DNA of 64,000 nucleotides, from assembly GCF_000177195.2 (NCBI RefSeq), contig NC_015953.1:1426001-1490000 (forward strand), in the 5' to 3' direction. The position numbers and the translations under genes are program-made. The notes under the pieces are model-generated. The model made no database searches, had not been told where the DNA came from, and saw only the letters and a list, made by a program, of their open reading frames with translations. Source of the stretch: Streptomyces sp. SirexAA-E (GTDB lineage Bacteria > Actinomycetota > Actinomycetes > Streptomycetales > Streptomycetaceae). Numbering within the stretch: position 1 is the first letter of the stretch; every line of letters starts with the position of its first letter. Shown here in pieces: positions 24,887-33,228 of the stretch.

Positions 24887-26932
24887 TCAGCCGTCGAGCC
24901 GTACGACGCGGACCGCGCCCGCCGGCACGGCGAGCGTCTCCACCACGCCCTCGCCGGTGAGGAGTTCGGTGCCGGGGCCGTCGAGGTGCACGTCGGCCCC
25001 GCGGTCGGAGTGGTTGACCGCGAAGAGGTAGGTGCCGCTCTCCCCCGTGCGGCGCACGACCTCGACGTCCCGGGCGAGACCGGTGCGCGGCGCGAGACCC
25101 GCGTCGGCGAGCGCCCGGCCCAGCACGGTGTCCAGGTCCGGGCCGCTCAGCCGGGTGGAGACGTACCAGGCGCTGCCCTCGCCGAGCCGGTTGCGGGTGA
25201 TCGCGGGACGGCCGGCCGGGACGCCGTCGGCGTACGACCAGAGGGGCTCGGCGCCGCGCGGGATCACCACGTCCGACCAGACGTCACCGGTCAGCTCCGG
25301 GCCCTCGGGCGCGCCCTCGGGGGTGGTCAGGCGGACCGTGCCGCCGTCGAGGAGGGGGGAGAACTCCTCGACGGTCAGGCCCAGGACGTCCCGTAGGGCG
25401 CCGGGGTAGGGACCGGGGTGCACGGCGTCGTCGGCGTCGACGATCCCGGAGAAGTACGAGACGACGAGGGTGCCGCCGCCCTCGACGTAACGGCGCAGGT
25501 TGCGGCCGGTCTCCTCGGTGGCGAGGTAGAGGGCGGGGACGACGACCAGGGGGTAGGCGGACAGGTCGGCGTCGGGGTGGGCGAAGTCGACGGTGAGGTG
25601 GTGGTCGTAGAGCGAGGCGTAGAAGGTGTCGGCGCGTTCACGGGCGTCGTGGTCCTCGCTGGGCCGCCACTCCAGCCGCTGGGCCCACCAGGACTGCCAG
25701 TCCCACAGCATCGCCACGTCGGCGACGGTCCGGGTGCCCCGGATGCCCGCCAGCCGGCCGAGGTCCGCCCCCAGGGCGCTCACCTCGCGCCAGACCCGGG
25801 AGTCGGTGCCGGCCTGCGGGACCATCGCGGAGTGGAACTTCTCGGCGCCGCGCCGGGACTGCCGCCACTGGAAGAACATCGCACCCTCGGAGCCGCGTGC
25901 CACGTGGGCCAGGCTGTTGCGGGCCATCTCGCCGGGGCGCTTGGCGGGGTTGCGGGGCTGCCAGTTGACGCCGCTGGTGGAGTGCTCCAGCAGCAGCCAG
26001 GGTGCGCCGCCCGCCACCGAGCGGGTGAGGTCGGCGGCCATCGCGAGGTTGACGTGGGTGCGGCGGCCGTCGGTGATCAGGTAGTGGTCGTTGGTGACGA
26101 GGTCGACCTCGCGGCCCCAGGCCCAGTAGTCGACGGACTGGCACTGGCTGAGCGCGGTCATGAAGTTGGTGGTGACGGGGACGCCGGGGGCGTGCCGGTG
26201 CAGGATGTCGCGTTCGGCGGTGAAGTTCTCGCGCATCGTGGCGTCGGCGAAGCGCGCGTAGTCCAGCTGCTGGGCCGGATTGCCGACGGTCGGGGTGGTG
26301 CGGGGCGGCTCGATCTCGTCGAGGCCGCGGTAGCGCTGGCCCCAGAAGGCGGTGCCCCAGGCCTCGTTGACGGCGTCGACCGTGCCGTGCCGGGCGGCGA
26401 GCCAGCGGCGGAAGTGGGCGGCGCAGCTGTCGCAGTAACAGGCGCTGACCGGGACGCCGTACTCGTTGTGGACGTGCCACATCGCGAGGGCCGGGTGGTG
26501 CGCGTACCGGCGGGCGAGCTGTTCGGTGATGCCGGCCGCGGCCTCGCGGTAGGCGGCCGAGCTGTGGCAGATCGCGCCGCGTGAGCCGAAGGCGTACCGG
26601 ACGCCGTCCGGGCCGACCGGAAGTGCCTCGGGGTGGGCGCGGTAGAACCAGGCCGGTGGGGCCACGGTCGGGGTGCCGAGGTCGGCGCGGACGCCGTTGA
26701 CGTGCAGCAGGTCCAGCAGGCGGTCGAGCCAGCCGAAGTCGTACCGCCCCGGGTCGGGTTCGAGCAGGGCCCAGGAGAAGATCCCGACGCTGACCATGGT
26801 CACGCCCGCCTCCCGCATGAGGCGTACGTCCTCGTGCCATACCTCCTCGGGCCACTGCTCTGGGTTGTAGTCGCCGCCGAAGGCCAGCTTGCGCAGGCCG
26901 AGCGGGGCGGGAGCGGGCTCTGGGTGGGACAT
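24887..26932 (-). CDS. GH42 beta-galactosidase
   Basis: 681 aa, ATG at 26932 with AGGAGA 8 nt upstream and no signal peptide, so intracellular. The GH42 start reads LAFGGDYNPEQWPEEVW. The acid/base is Glu157 in VHNEYG and the nucleophile Glu316 in LLLEHSTSG. The zinc-type cysteines (C122, C165, C167, C170 in ACYCDSC) are retained. The trimerisation domain and C-terminal beta domain complete the usual length. It hydrolyses imported galacto-oligosaccharides to galactose. Divergent from the importer genes over a shared operator region. Confidence 0.95.
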   Translation of the reverse strand: MSHPEPAPAPLGLRKLAFGGDYNPEQWPEEVWHEDVRLMREAGVTMVSVGIFSWALLEPDPGRYDFGWLDRLLDLLHVNGVRADLGTPTVAPPAWFYRAHPEALPVGPDGVRYAFGSRGAICHSSAAYREAAAGITEQLARRYAHHPALAMWHVHNEYGVPVSACYCDSCAAHFRRWLAARHGTVDAVNEAWGTAFWGQRYRGLDEIEPPRTTPTVGNPAQQLDYARFADATMRENFTAERDILHRHAPGVPVTTNFMTALSQCQSVDYWAWGREVDLVTNDHYLITDGRRTHVNLAMAADLTRSVAGGAPWLLLEHSTSGVNWQPRNPAKRPGEMARNSLAHVARGSEGAMFFQWRQSRRGAEKFHSAMVPQAGTDSRVWREVSALGADLGRLAGIRGTRTVADVAMLWDWQSWWAQRLEWRPSEDHDARERADTFYASLYDHHLTVDFAHPDADLSAYPLVVVPALYLATEETGRNLRRYVEGGGTLVVSYFSGIVDADDAVHPGPYPGALRDVLGLTVEEFSPLLDGGTVRLTTPEGAPEGPELTGDVWSDVVIPRGAEPLWSYADGVPAGRPAITRNRLGEGSAWYVSTRLSGPDLDTVLGRALADAGLAPRTGLARDVEVVRRTGESGTYLFAVNHSDRGADVHLDGPGTELLTGEGVVETLAVPAGAVRVVRLDG

Positions 26933-26973
26933 GGACGTCTCCTGGCTCGGGGGTGGCTCGACGGCACCATTTC

Positions 26974-26987
26974 TGGGAACGTGCACA
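26974..26987 (-). promoter_or_regulatory. Second LacI-type operator, GH42 side
   Basis: TGGGAACGTGCACA matches 11 of 14 positions of the stronger site TGTGAACGCTCACA at 27094-27107. It is 42-55 nt before the GH42 start codon, where it could control the leftward transcript. Confidence 0.5.
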
Positions 26988-27065
26988 GACGCGTTTAGTG
27001 AAGCGCCGGGCAACGCGGTCCCATCGGACAGCGCCGGGAGCAACATAACCGCACAGCAACAACCA

Positions 27066-27107
27066 TTGACAAGTGTCGGTTTCGTTTCTCTACTGTGAAC
27101 GCTCACA
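27066..27107 (+). promoter_or_regulatory. Promoter and LacI-type operator of the galacto-oligosaccharide importer
   Basis: TTGACA at 27066-27071 and TACTGT at 27091-27096 form a sigma-70-like promoter with a long 19-nt spacer. The operator TGTGAACGCTCACA (27094-27107) overlaps the -10 element and differs from a perfect palindrome only in its centre. This closely resembles LacI-family operators, so the LacI gene at 30302 is the likely repressor. Confidence 0.75.
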
Positions 27108-27162
27108 GCGTGCTTCCGGCCAGTCCGCCGATGCGTCCGCTCGTCTCGTCAGGGGAGAAACC

Positions 27163-28479
27163 ATGAAATACCGCACCGTCGCGGTGTCCACCGCCGCCGC
27201 TCTCGCCGCCACCGCCCTGCTGTCCGGTTGCGGCGGTTCGGACGACGGGGGCGACGAGCCGGCGGCCTCCGGACACGCCTCGCTCACGTACTGGTCGTGG
27301 GCGCCCGGCCTGGACAAGGTCGCGGACATCTGGAACAAGGGCCCCGGCAAGGAGGCCGGGATCACGGTCACGGTGAAGAAGCAGGCGTCGGGCGACGACC
27401 TGGTCACCAAGATCATCACGGCCGCCAAGGCGCACAAGGCCCCCGACCTGGTCCAGGCCGAGTACCAGGCGCTCCCCACGCTGGTCTCCAACGACGTGCT
27501 CGCGGACATATCGAAGGAGGCGGGCGACGCGAAGAGCCAGTTCGCCGAGGGGGTCTGGCAGCAGACGACGCTGGGCTCCGACGCCCTGTACGCCCTGCCG
27601 CAGGACTCCGGCCCGCTGATGTTCTACTACCGCCAGGACCTCTTCGACGAGTACGGGCTGAAGGTGCCCGCCACCTGGGAGGAGTTCGCCGAGACCGCCC
27701 GCGCGCTGAAGAAGAAGGCGCCGGAGAAGGCCCTCACCACCTTCTCGTCGAACGACTCCGGGCTCTTCGCCGGTCTCGCCCAGCAGGCGGGCGCGCGGTG
27801 GTGGACCACGGACGGCGACAAGTGGAAGGTCGCGATCGACGACCCGGCCACCAAGAAGGTCGCCGACTTCTGGGGCGGCCTGGTGAAGGAGGGCGCCGTC
27901 GACAACCAGCCGATGTACACCCCCGCCTGGAACAAGGCGCTCGACACCGGCAAGCAGATCGCCTGGGTCAGCGCCGTCTGGGCGCCCGGCACCCTGACCA
28001 CCGCCGCGCCCGGCACCAAGGGCAAGTGGGCGATGGCCCCGCTCCCCCAGTGGACGGCCGGCGAGAACGTCACCGGCAGCTGGGGCGGCTCCTCCACCGC
28101 CGTCACCAACGACTCCGGGAACAGGAAGGCGGCGGCCGCCTTCGCCAAGTGGCTCAACACCGACCCCGCCGCGCTCGCCGCCCTCGTGAAGGAGAGCGGG
28201 ATCTACCCGGCCGCCACGGCCGCCCAGACCGGCGACGCGCTGGCGAAGGCCCCGGACTACTTCTCCGACCAGCCCGACTTCTACACCCGGGCCGCCGAGA
28301 TCGCCCAGGGCACCGCCCCCGCCGCCTGGGGCCCGAACGTCAACGTCGCCTACTCCGCGTTCAAGGACGGCTTCGCGAAGGCCGCCAAGGAGAAGTCGGA
28401 CTTCGGCCCCGCGCTGACCGCGATGCAGGACGCCACCGTCGCGGACCTGAAGAAGCAGGGCTTCGGAGTCTCCGAGTGA
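27163..28479 (+). CDS. Sugar-binding lipoprotein of an ABC importer (galacto-oligosaccharide)
   Basis: 438 aa. The lipoprotein signal ends in LLSGCGG, with the lipidated Cys at 23. The mature part is a family 1 solute-binding protein: LTYWSWAPGLDKVADIWNK, ALPQDSGPLMFYYRQDLFDEYGL and GSWGGSSTAVTND. ATG at 27163 follows AGGGGAGA. It overlaps the first permease by GTGA. Genomic neighbours (GH53, GH42) indicate galactan-derived oligosaccharides as ligand, by analogy with the ganO-type systems of Bacillus. Confidence 0.93.
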   Translation: MKYRTVAVSTAAALAATALLSGCGGSDDGGDEPAASGHASLTYWSWAPGLDKVADIWNKGPGKEAGITVTVKKQASGDDLVTKIITAAKAHKAPDLVQAEYQALPTLVSNDVLADISKEAGDAKSQFAEGVWQQTTLGSDALYALPQDSGPLMFYYRQDLFDEYGLKVPATWEEFAETARALKKKAPEKALTTFSSNDSGLFAGLAQQAGARWWTTDGDKWKVAIDDPATKKVADFWGGLVKEGAVDNQPMYTPAWNKALDTGKQIAWVSAVWAPGTLTTAAPGTKGKWAMAPLPQWTAGENVTGSWGGSSTAVTNDSGNRKAAAAFAKWLNTDPAALAALVKESGIYPAATAAQTGDALAKAPDYFSDQPDFYTRAAEIAQGTAPAAWGPNVNVAYSAFKDGFAKAAKEKSDFGPALTAMQDATVADLKKQGFGVSE

Positions 28480-29402
28480 CACGCGCACCCCGCAGGAGGC
28501 CGTACGGGGTCAAGAGCGCCCCGTACGCCTTCCTGGTCCCCGCCGCCGTCCTCTTCCTGCTCTTCTTCGCCCTGCCCATCGGCTACGCCCTCCACCTCAG
28601 CTTCCGCAGGACGCGGGTCAAGGGACTCGGCCTCGGCAAGGGAGCCCGCGACGAGATCTGGGCGGGCCTGGCCAACTACACCGACGCCCTGTCCGACTCC
28701 GAGCTGCTGCACGGGGCGCTGCGCATCCTGGGGTACGGATTGATCGTCGTCCCCGTGATGCTGGGGCTCGCCCTGCTGTTCGCCCTGCTCCTGGACACCG
28801 ACCGGCTCCGGCTGCGCGGCTTCAGCCGGCTCGCCATCTTCCTGCCCTACGCGATCCCCGGCGTCGTCTCCGCGCTGATGTGGGGCTTCCTGTACCTGCC
28901 CGACGTCAGCCCCTTCCACTTCCTGCTCGGCAAGGCGGGGCTTCCGCAGCCCGATCTGCTGGACGGCGGGCCGTTGTACCTGGCGCTGGCGAACATCGCG
29001 GTGTGGGGCGGCACCGGCTTCAACATGATCGTCATCTACACCTCGCTGCGGGCCATCCCCGCCGAGATCTTCGAGGCGGCCCGGCTGGACGGCTGCTCGC
29101 AGCTCCAGATCGCCCTGCGGATCAAGATCCCGATGGTGGCGCCCTCACTGGTGCTGACCTTCTTCTTCTCGATCATCGCCACGCTCCAGGTGTTCAGCGA
29201 GCCGACCACCCTGAAGCCGCTCACCAACTCCCTCTCCACCACCTGGAGTCCGCTGATGAAGGTCTACCAGGACGCCTTCGTCGACAACGACGTCCACGCG
29301 GCTGCCGCACAGGCCGTGATCATCGCGCTGGCCACCCTCGCCCTGTCCTTCGGCTTCCTCAAGGCGGCCAACTCCCGTACGAAGCAGGGGGATCCCCGAT
29401 GA
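28476..29402 (+). CDS. ABC sugar permease, MalF type
   Basis: 308 aa, GTG at 28476 overlapping the upstream stop. About six membrane helices, beginning YAFLVPAAVLFLLFFALPIGYALHL. The cytoplasmic EAA loop reads EIFEAARLDGCSQLQIALRIKIPMVAP, the contact site for an ATPase. It pairs with the following permease. No ATPase gene is present in the operon, so a shared one such as MsiK is expected. Confidence 0.93.
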   Translation: MTRAPRRRPYGVKSAPYAFLVPAAVLFLLFFALPIGYALHLSFRRTRVKGLGLGKGARDEIWAGLANYTDALSDSELLHGALRILGYGLIVVPVMLGLALLFALLLDTDRLRLRGFSRLAIFLPYAIPGVVSALMWGFLYLPDVSPFHFLLGKAGLPQPDLLDGGPLYLALANIAVWGGTGFNMIVIYTSLRAIPAEIFEAARLDGCSQLQIALRIKIPMVAPSLVLTFFFSIIATLQVFSEPTTLKPLTNSLSTTWSPLMKVYQDAFVDNDVHAAAAQAVIIALATLALSFGFLKAANSRTKQGDPR

Positions 29403-30256
29403 GCACACCGACCCTCACGGCCGGCCGCCGCCGGATCCCGCTGGTGCCGACCGCCGCCCTGCTGTTCGGTGCCGTGTACTGCCTGCTGCCGGTGGCCTGG
29501 GTCCTGGTCGCCTCGACCAAGTCCGGCGGCGAGCTGTTCTCCACGTTCACCTTCCTGCCCGGCTCCGGTTTCGCCGACAACGTCGCCGACCTCTCGGCGT
29601 ACCGGGACGGCGTGTACTGGACGTGGATGGCCAACTCGGCCTTCTACGCCGGGGTGGGCGCCCTGCTGTCCACCGCGGTCTCGGCGGTCTCCGGGTACGC
29701 GCTGGCGGTGTACCGCTTCCGCGGGAAGGAGACCGTCTTCAACATCCTGCTCGCCGGGGTGCTGATGCCCCCGGTGATCCTGGCCGTGCCGCAGTACCTG
29801 CTGCTGGCCGAGGCCGACATGACCGACTCCTATCTGTCGGTGCTGCTGCCGGCGGTCCTCTCCCCGTACGGCGTCTACCTGGCCCGCGTCTACGCCGCCG
29901 CGGCCGTGCCCGCCGACGTGATCGAGGCCGGCCGGATGGACGGCGGCGGTGAGTGGCGGATCTTCCGCGCCATCGCGCTGCCGATGATGCTGCCGGGGCT
30001 GGTGACGGTCTTCCTGTTCCAGTTCGTGGCGGTCTGGAACAACTTCCTGCTGCCCTACATCATGCTGGGCGACGACGAGAAGTTCCCGGTCACCCTGGGG
30101 CTGTACACGCTGCTCCAGCAGGGCGCGAACACCCCGGCCCTCTACACGCTGGTCATCACCGGCGCGCTGCTGGCGATCGTCCCGCTGATCGCCCTGTTCC
30201 TGGTGATCCAGCGGTTCTGGAGCCTCGACCTGCTCTCCGGCGCCGTAAAGTCCTGA
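29399..30256 (+). CDS. ABC sugar permease, MalG type
   Basis: 285 aa, ATG at 29399 overlapping the first permease by ATGA. Six helices. The EAA motif reads VIEAGRMDGGGEWRIFRAIALPMMLPG, and VAVWNNFLLPYIML is typical of MalG partners. It completes the membrane channel of the galacto-oligosaccharide importer and ends 45 bp before the LacI gene. Confidence 0.93.
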   Translation: MSTPTLTAGRRRIPLVPTAALLFGAVYCLLPVAWVLVASTKSGGELFSTFTFLPGSGFADNVADLSAYRDGVYWTWMANSAFYAGVGALLSTAVSAVSGYALAVYRFRGKETVFNILLAGVLMPPVILAVPQYLLLAEADMTDSYLSVLLPAVLSPYGVYLARVYAAAAVPADVIEAGRMDGGGEWRIFRAIALPMMLPGLVTVFLFQFVAVWNNFLLPYIMLGDDEKFPVTLGLYTLLQQGANTPALYTLVITGALLAIVPLIALFLVIQRFWSLDLLSGAVKS

Positions 30257-30301
30257 CTGCTCCTCACCAGGGCTCCGCTTTCCGATGAAAGATCATGCAC
30301 C

Positions 30302-31336
30302 ATGAGCCGCACAGAACAGAACGGCGCGGGACGCCGCAGGCCGCCGACGATCCACGACGTCGCCCGGGAGGCCGGTGTCTCCCGGGGCACGGTCTCCCGG
30401 GTGCTCAACGGCGGTCACAACGTCAGCCCGGCCGCGCTCGACGCGGTCCAGTCCGCCATCCACCGGACCGGCTACACCGTGAACCGGCACGCCCGGTCCC
30501 TGATCACCGGGCGCTCCGACTCGGTGGCGTTCCTGCTGACCGAGCCGCAGGAGAGGTTCTTCGAGGATCCGAACTTCAACGTGCTGCTGCGCGGCTGCAC
30601 CACCGCGCTGGCCGCGCACGACATCCCGCTGCTGCTGATGATCGCGGGGACGGAGGCGGAACGGCGGCGCAACATGCGCTACATCGCCGGGCACGTGGAC
30701 GGGGTGCTGCTGGTCTCCAGCCACTCCGGCGACCCGGTCGCCGCCCAGCTGCACGAGGCCGGCGTCCCCCTGGTGGCCTGCGGCAAGCCGCCCGGTCAGG
30801 GGTCGAAGGTCAGCTACGTCGCGGCCGACGATCTGGGCGGCGCCCGGGACATGGTGCGCTATCTGTACGAGTCCGGACGGCGCCGGATCGCCACGGTCGC
30901 CGGGCCGCTGGACACCCCGGGCGGGGTGGAGCGCCTGGCCGGCTACCGGGCGACGCTCGCCGAGTGCGGGCTGCCCTACGACGAGGCGCTGGTCGTGCCC
31001 GGCGACTACAGCCGGGCGGGCGGTGAGGCCGCCGCCTCGCTCCTGCTGGAGCGTGCGCCGGACATCGACGCGGTGTTCGTCGGGTCCGACCTGATGGCCC
31101 AGGGGGTGCTGGCCGCGCTGGAACGGGCGGGCAGGCGGGTACCGCAGGACGTCGCGGTCGGCGGCTTCGACGACTCCCCCGCCGCGCTCGCGGCCCGCCC
31201 CGAGCTGACGACGGTCCGTCAGCCGTGGGACCGGATCAGCTCCGAGATGGTGCGGGTGCTGCTGGCGCAGATCGGCGGGGAGGACCCGGCCGCGGTCATC
31301 CTCCCCACCGAACTGGTGCGCAGGGACTCGGCGTAG
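30302..31336 (+). CDS. LacI-family repressor of the galactan locus
   Basis: 344 aa. The helix-turn-helix TIHDVAREAGVSRGTVSRVL (16-35) and the hinge region HARSLITGRSDSVAFLL precede a periplasmic-binding-protein-like effector domain (GHVDGVLLVSS, IDAVFVGSDLMAQGVL, VAVGGFDDSP). Located directly behind the importer genes on the same strand. The near-palindromic operators between GH42 and the binding-protein gene are its expected targets, with a galacto-oligosaccharide or galactose as inducer (inference). Confidence 0.92.
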   Translation: MSRTEQNGAGRRRPPTIHDVAREAGVSRGTVSRVLNGGHNVSPAALDAVQSAIHRTGYTVNRHARSLITGRSDSVAFLLTEPQERFFEDPNFNVLLRGCTTALAAHDIPLLLMIAGTEAERRRNMRYIAGHVDGVLLVSSHSGDPVAAQLHEAGVPLVACGKPPGQGSKVSYVAADDLGGARDMVRYLYESGRRRIATVAGPLDTPGGVERLAGYRATLAECGLPYDEALVVPGDYSRAGGEAAASLLLERAPDIDAVFVGSDLMAQGVLAALERAGRRVPQDVAVGGFDDSPAALAARPELTTVRQPWDRISSEMVRVLLAQIGGEDPAAVILPTELVRRDSA

Positions 31337-31349
31337 CGTCTTCGCGCGC

Positions 31350-32417
31350 TCAGCCGTCCAGCGCCGGGTAGTCGGTGTAGCCCTTCGCGTCGCCGCCGAA
31401 GAACGTCGACGTGTCGGGGGTGTTGAACGGCCCTCCGGCCTTGAGCCGGGCCGGGAGGTCCGGGTTGGCGAGGAAGAGGGCGCCGTAGGAGATGAGGTCG
31501 GCGACGCCGTCGTCGATCACCTTGTGGTCCTCGGGCCCCGTCGGCCCCTCGGTCAGCACGTTGACGACGAACGGACCGGAGAACTGCTTGCGCAGCGCGA
31601 GGGTCAGTGCGCGGATCTCCGTCACCTCCTTGACGTGCAGGTAGGCGAGGCCGAGCGGCTCGATCTCCGCGACGAGCGCGGTGTAGAGGGAGTCCGGGGC
31701 GGGCTCCTCGATGCCGTTGTACGGGTTTCCGGGCGAGATGCGCAGTCCGGTGCGCTCCGGGCCGATCTCGGCGGCGACCGCCTTGACGACCTCGACGGCG
31801 AACCGGATGCGGGCCTGCTCGGACCCGCCCCACTCGTCGGTCCGCAGGTTGGTGTTGGGCGCCAGGAACTGGTGGATGAGATAGCCGTTGGCGCCGTGCA
31901 GCTCGACCCCGTCGAAGCCGGCGTCGATCGCGTTGCGGGCGGCGGTGGCGAAGTCCGCCACGGTCGCGCGGATCTCGTCGCCGGTCAGCTCGTGCGGCTC
32001 CACGAAGTCCTTCGGGCCCTCGTGGGTGTAGAGCTGGCCAGGCGCCGCTACGGGCGAGGGGGCGACCGGGATCAGCCCGTCCGGCAGCAGTACCGGGTGG
32101 CCGATCCGGCCCGCGTGCATGATCTGGGCGAAGATCCGTCCGCCGGCCGCGTGGACCGAGTCCGTCACCTTGCGCCAGGAGGCCACCTGCTCCGCGGTGT
32201 GCAGGCCGGGGGTGGAGGGGTACCCCTGGCCCACGGCCGACGGCTGGACGCCCTCGGTGATGATCAGCCCGGCCGAGGCGCGCTGGGTGTAGTAGGTGAC
32301 GGTGAGGTCGGTGACCGTACCGCCCTCCCCGGCCCGGCTGCGGGTCATCGGCGCCAGGGCGATGCGGTTGGAGAGCCGGGCGCCGGCAAGGTCGATGGGA
32401 TCGAACACGGTGGTCAT
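31350..32417 (-). CDS. Old yellow enzyme family alkene reductase
   Basis: 355 aa FMN flavoprotein of the NemA/OYE type, ATG at 32417 with CCTGGGGG upstream. Family features are LSNRIALAPMTRSRA, the FMN/substrate region FAQIMHAGRIGHP, GVELHGANGYLIHQFLAPNTNLRTDEWGG and the phosphate loop YGALFLANPDLPAR. It reduces activated C=C bonds of quinones, enones or nitro compounds with NAD(P)H. Divergent from a MarR gene with two matching operators between them, a common stress-response pairing. Confidence 0.92.
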   Translation of the reverse strand: MTTVFDPIDLAGARLSNRIALAPMTRSRAGEGGTVTDLTVTYYTQRASAGLIITEGVQPSAVGQGYPSTPGLHTAEQVASWRKVTDSVHAAGGRIFAQIMHAGRIGHPVLLPDGLIPVAPSPVAAPGQLYTHEGPKDFVEPHELTGDEIRATVADFATAARNAIDAGFDGVELHGANGYLIHQFLAPNTNLRTDEWGGSEQARIRFAVEVVKAVAAEIGPERTGLRISPGNPYNGIEEPAPDSLYTALVAEIEPLGLAYLHVKEVTEIRALTLALRKQFSGPFVVNVLTEGPTGPEDHKVIDDGVADLISYGALFLANPDLPARLKAGGPFNTPDTSTFFGGDAKGYTDYPALDG

Positions 32418-32437
32418 GGAGCCCCCAGGGCAGTTAC

Positions 32438-32493
32438 ATGGTCGGCCAACTAAAGAAGCGTTCGCCACTCTAACCCATTACTTGGCCGACCAA
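32438..32493. promoter_or_regulatory. Twin MarR-type operators between ene-reductase and MarR genes
   Basis: ATGGTCGGCCAA at 32438-32449 and TTGGCCGACCAA at 32482-32493 are near-identical palindromes when one is read on the opposite strand (consensus TTGGYCGRCCAA). Centres are 44 bp apart, four helical turns, so both dimers would sit on one DNA face. They lie between the two divergent starts. Confidence 0.72.
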
Positions 32494-32600
32494 GGTAAAG
32501 TTCATGGAGACGTCACGGATCGGGGCATCCACGGGGCCGGGTAACGTCACCGGCCCGGGGTGAGAGTCCGGGCGCAGCGCCACCGTCCCGAGGAGTTCCG

Positions 32601-33188
32601 ATGAAGGCAGACAGCACCGCCCCCGTGGATCCCGTCTGCACGGAGCCACTGCCCGGCGCGGCCCTCGGCGGCCCGGTGAGCCACGCGGTCTCCCGGATCG
32701 CCAGGCTGCACCGGATCGCTGCCGGCAAGCTGCTCAAGGGCCTCGGGCTGTACCCCGGCCAGGAGCTCCTGATGGCGCATCTGTGGGCCGGCGGTGCGGT
32801 GCGCCAGTCGGAGCTGATCAAGGCCGTGGACCTCGACCCCTCCACCGTCACCAAGATGCTCCAGCGGCTCGACCAGGCCGGCCACGTGCGCCGCTGCCCC
32901 GACCCGGACGACCGGCGGGCCGTCCTGGTCGAGGCCACCGAGGACAGCTGCGCGCTGCACGCCTCGGTGCGCGAGGCCTGGTCGGTCCTGGAGGAGCACA
33001 CCCTCGCGGGGCTGGACCCGGCGGAGCGTACGGAGCTGGCCCGACTGCTCGGAAAGGTGGAGGAGAACCTCTGCCGGGAGACCGCCGGGTGCCCCGGCGT
33101 GGCCGGCCCGGACCGGCACGAAGGTCCGGACCGCCACGAAGGCCCGGACGGTCACGAGGATCCTGAGCGCCCCGTCCCGACGGCCTGA
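32601..33188 (+). CDS. MarR-family regulator with repetitive acidic tail
   Basis: 195 aa, ATG at 32601 with CGAGGAG upstream. Winged helix: ELLMAHLWAGGAVRQSELIKAVDLDPSTVTKMLQRLDQAG, wing RRCPDPDDRRAVLVEATE. The C-terminus ends in a hydrophilic repeat of GPDRHE/GPDGHE units (about 170-188) with no known role. Divergent from the alkene reductase, so it is the expected binder of the twin operators and a sensor of electrophiles. Confidence 0.87.
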   Translation: MKADSTAPVDPVCTEPLPGAALGGPVSHAVSRIARLHRIAAGKLLKGLGLYPGQELLMAHLWAGGAVRQSELIKAVDLDPSTVTKMLQRLDQAGHVRRCPDPDDRRAVLVEATEDSCALHASVREAWSVLEEHTLAGLDPAERTELARLLGKVEENLCRETAGCPGVAGPDRHEGPDRHEGPDGHEDPERPVPTA

Positions 33189-33228
33189 CGGCCCGACGGC
33201 AGGGCTGCCGGACCGGGCCCGGCGCGCG

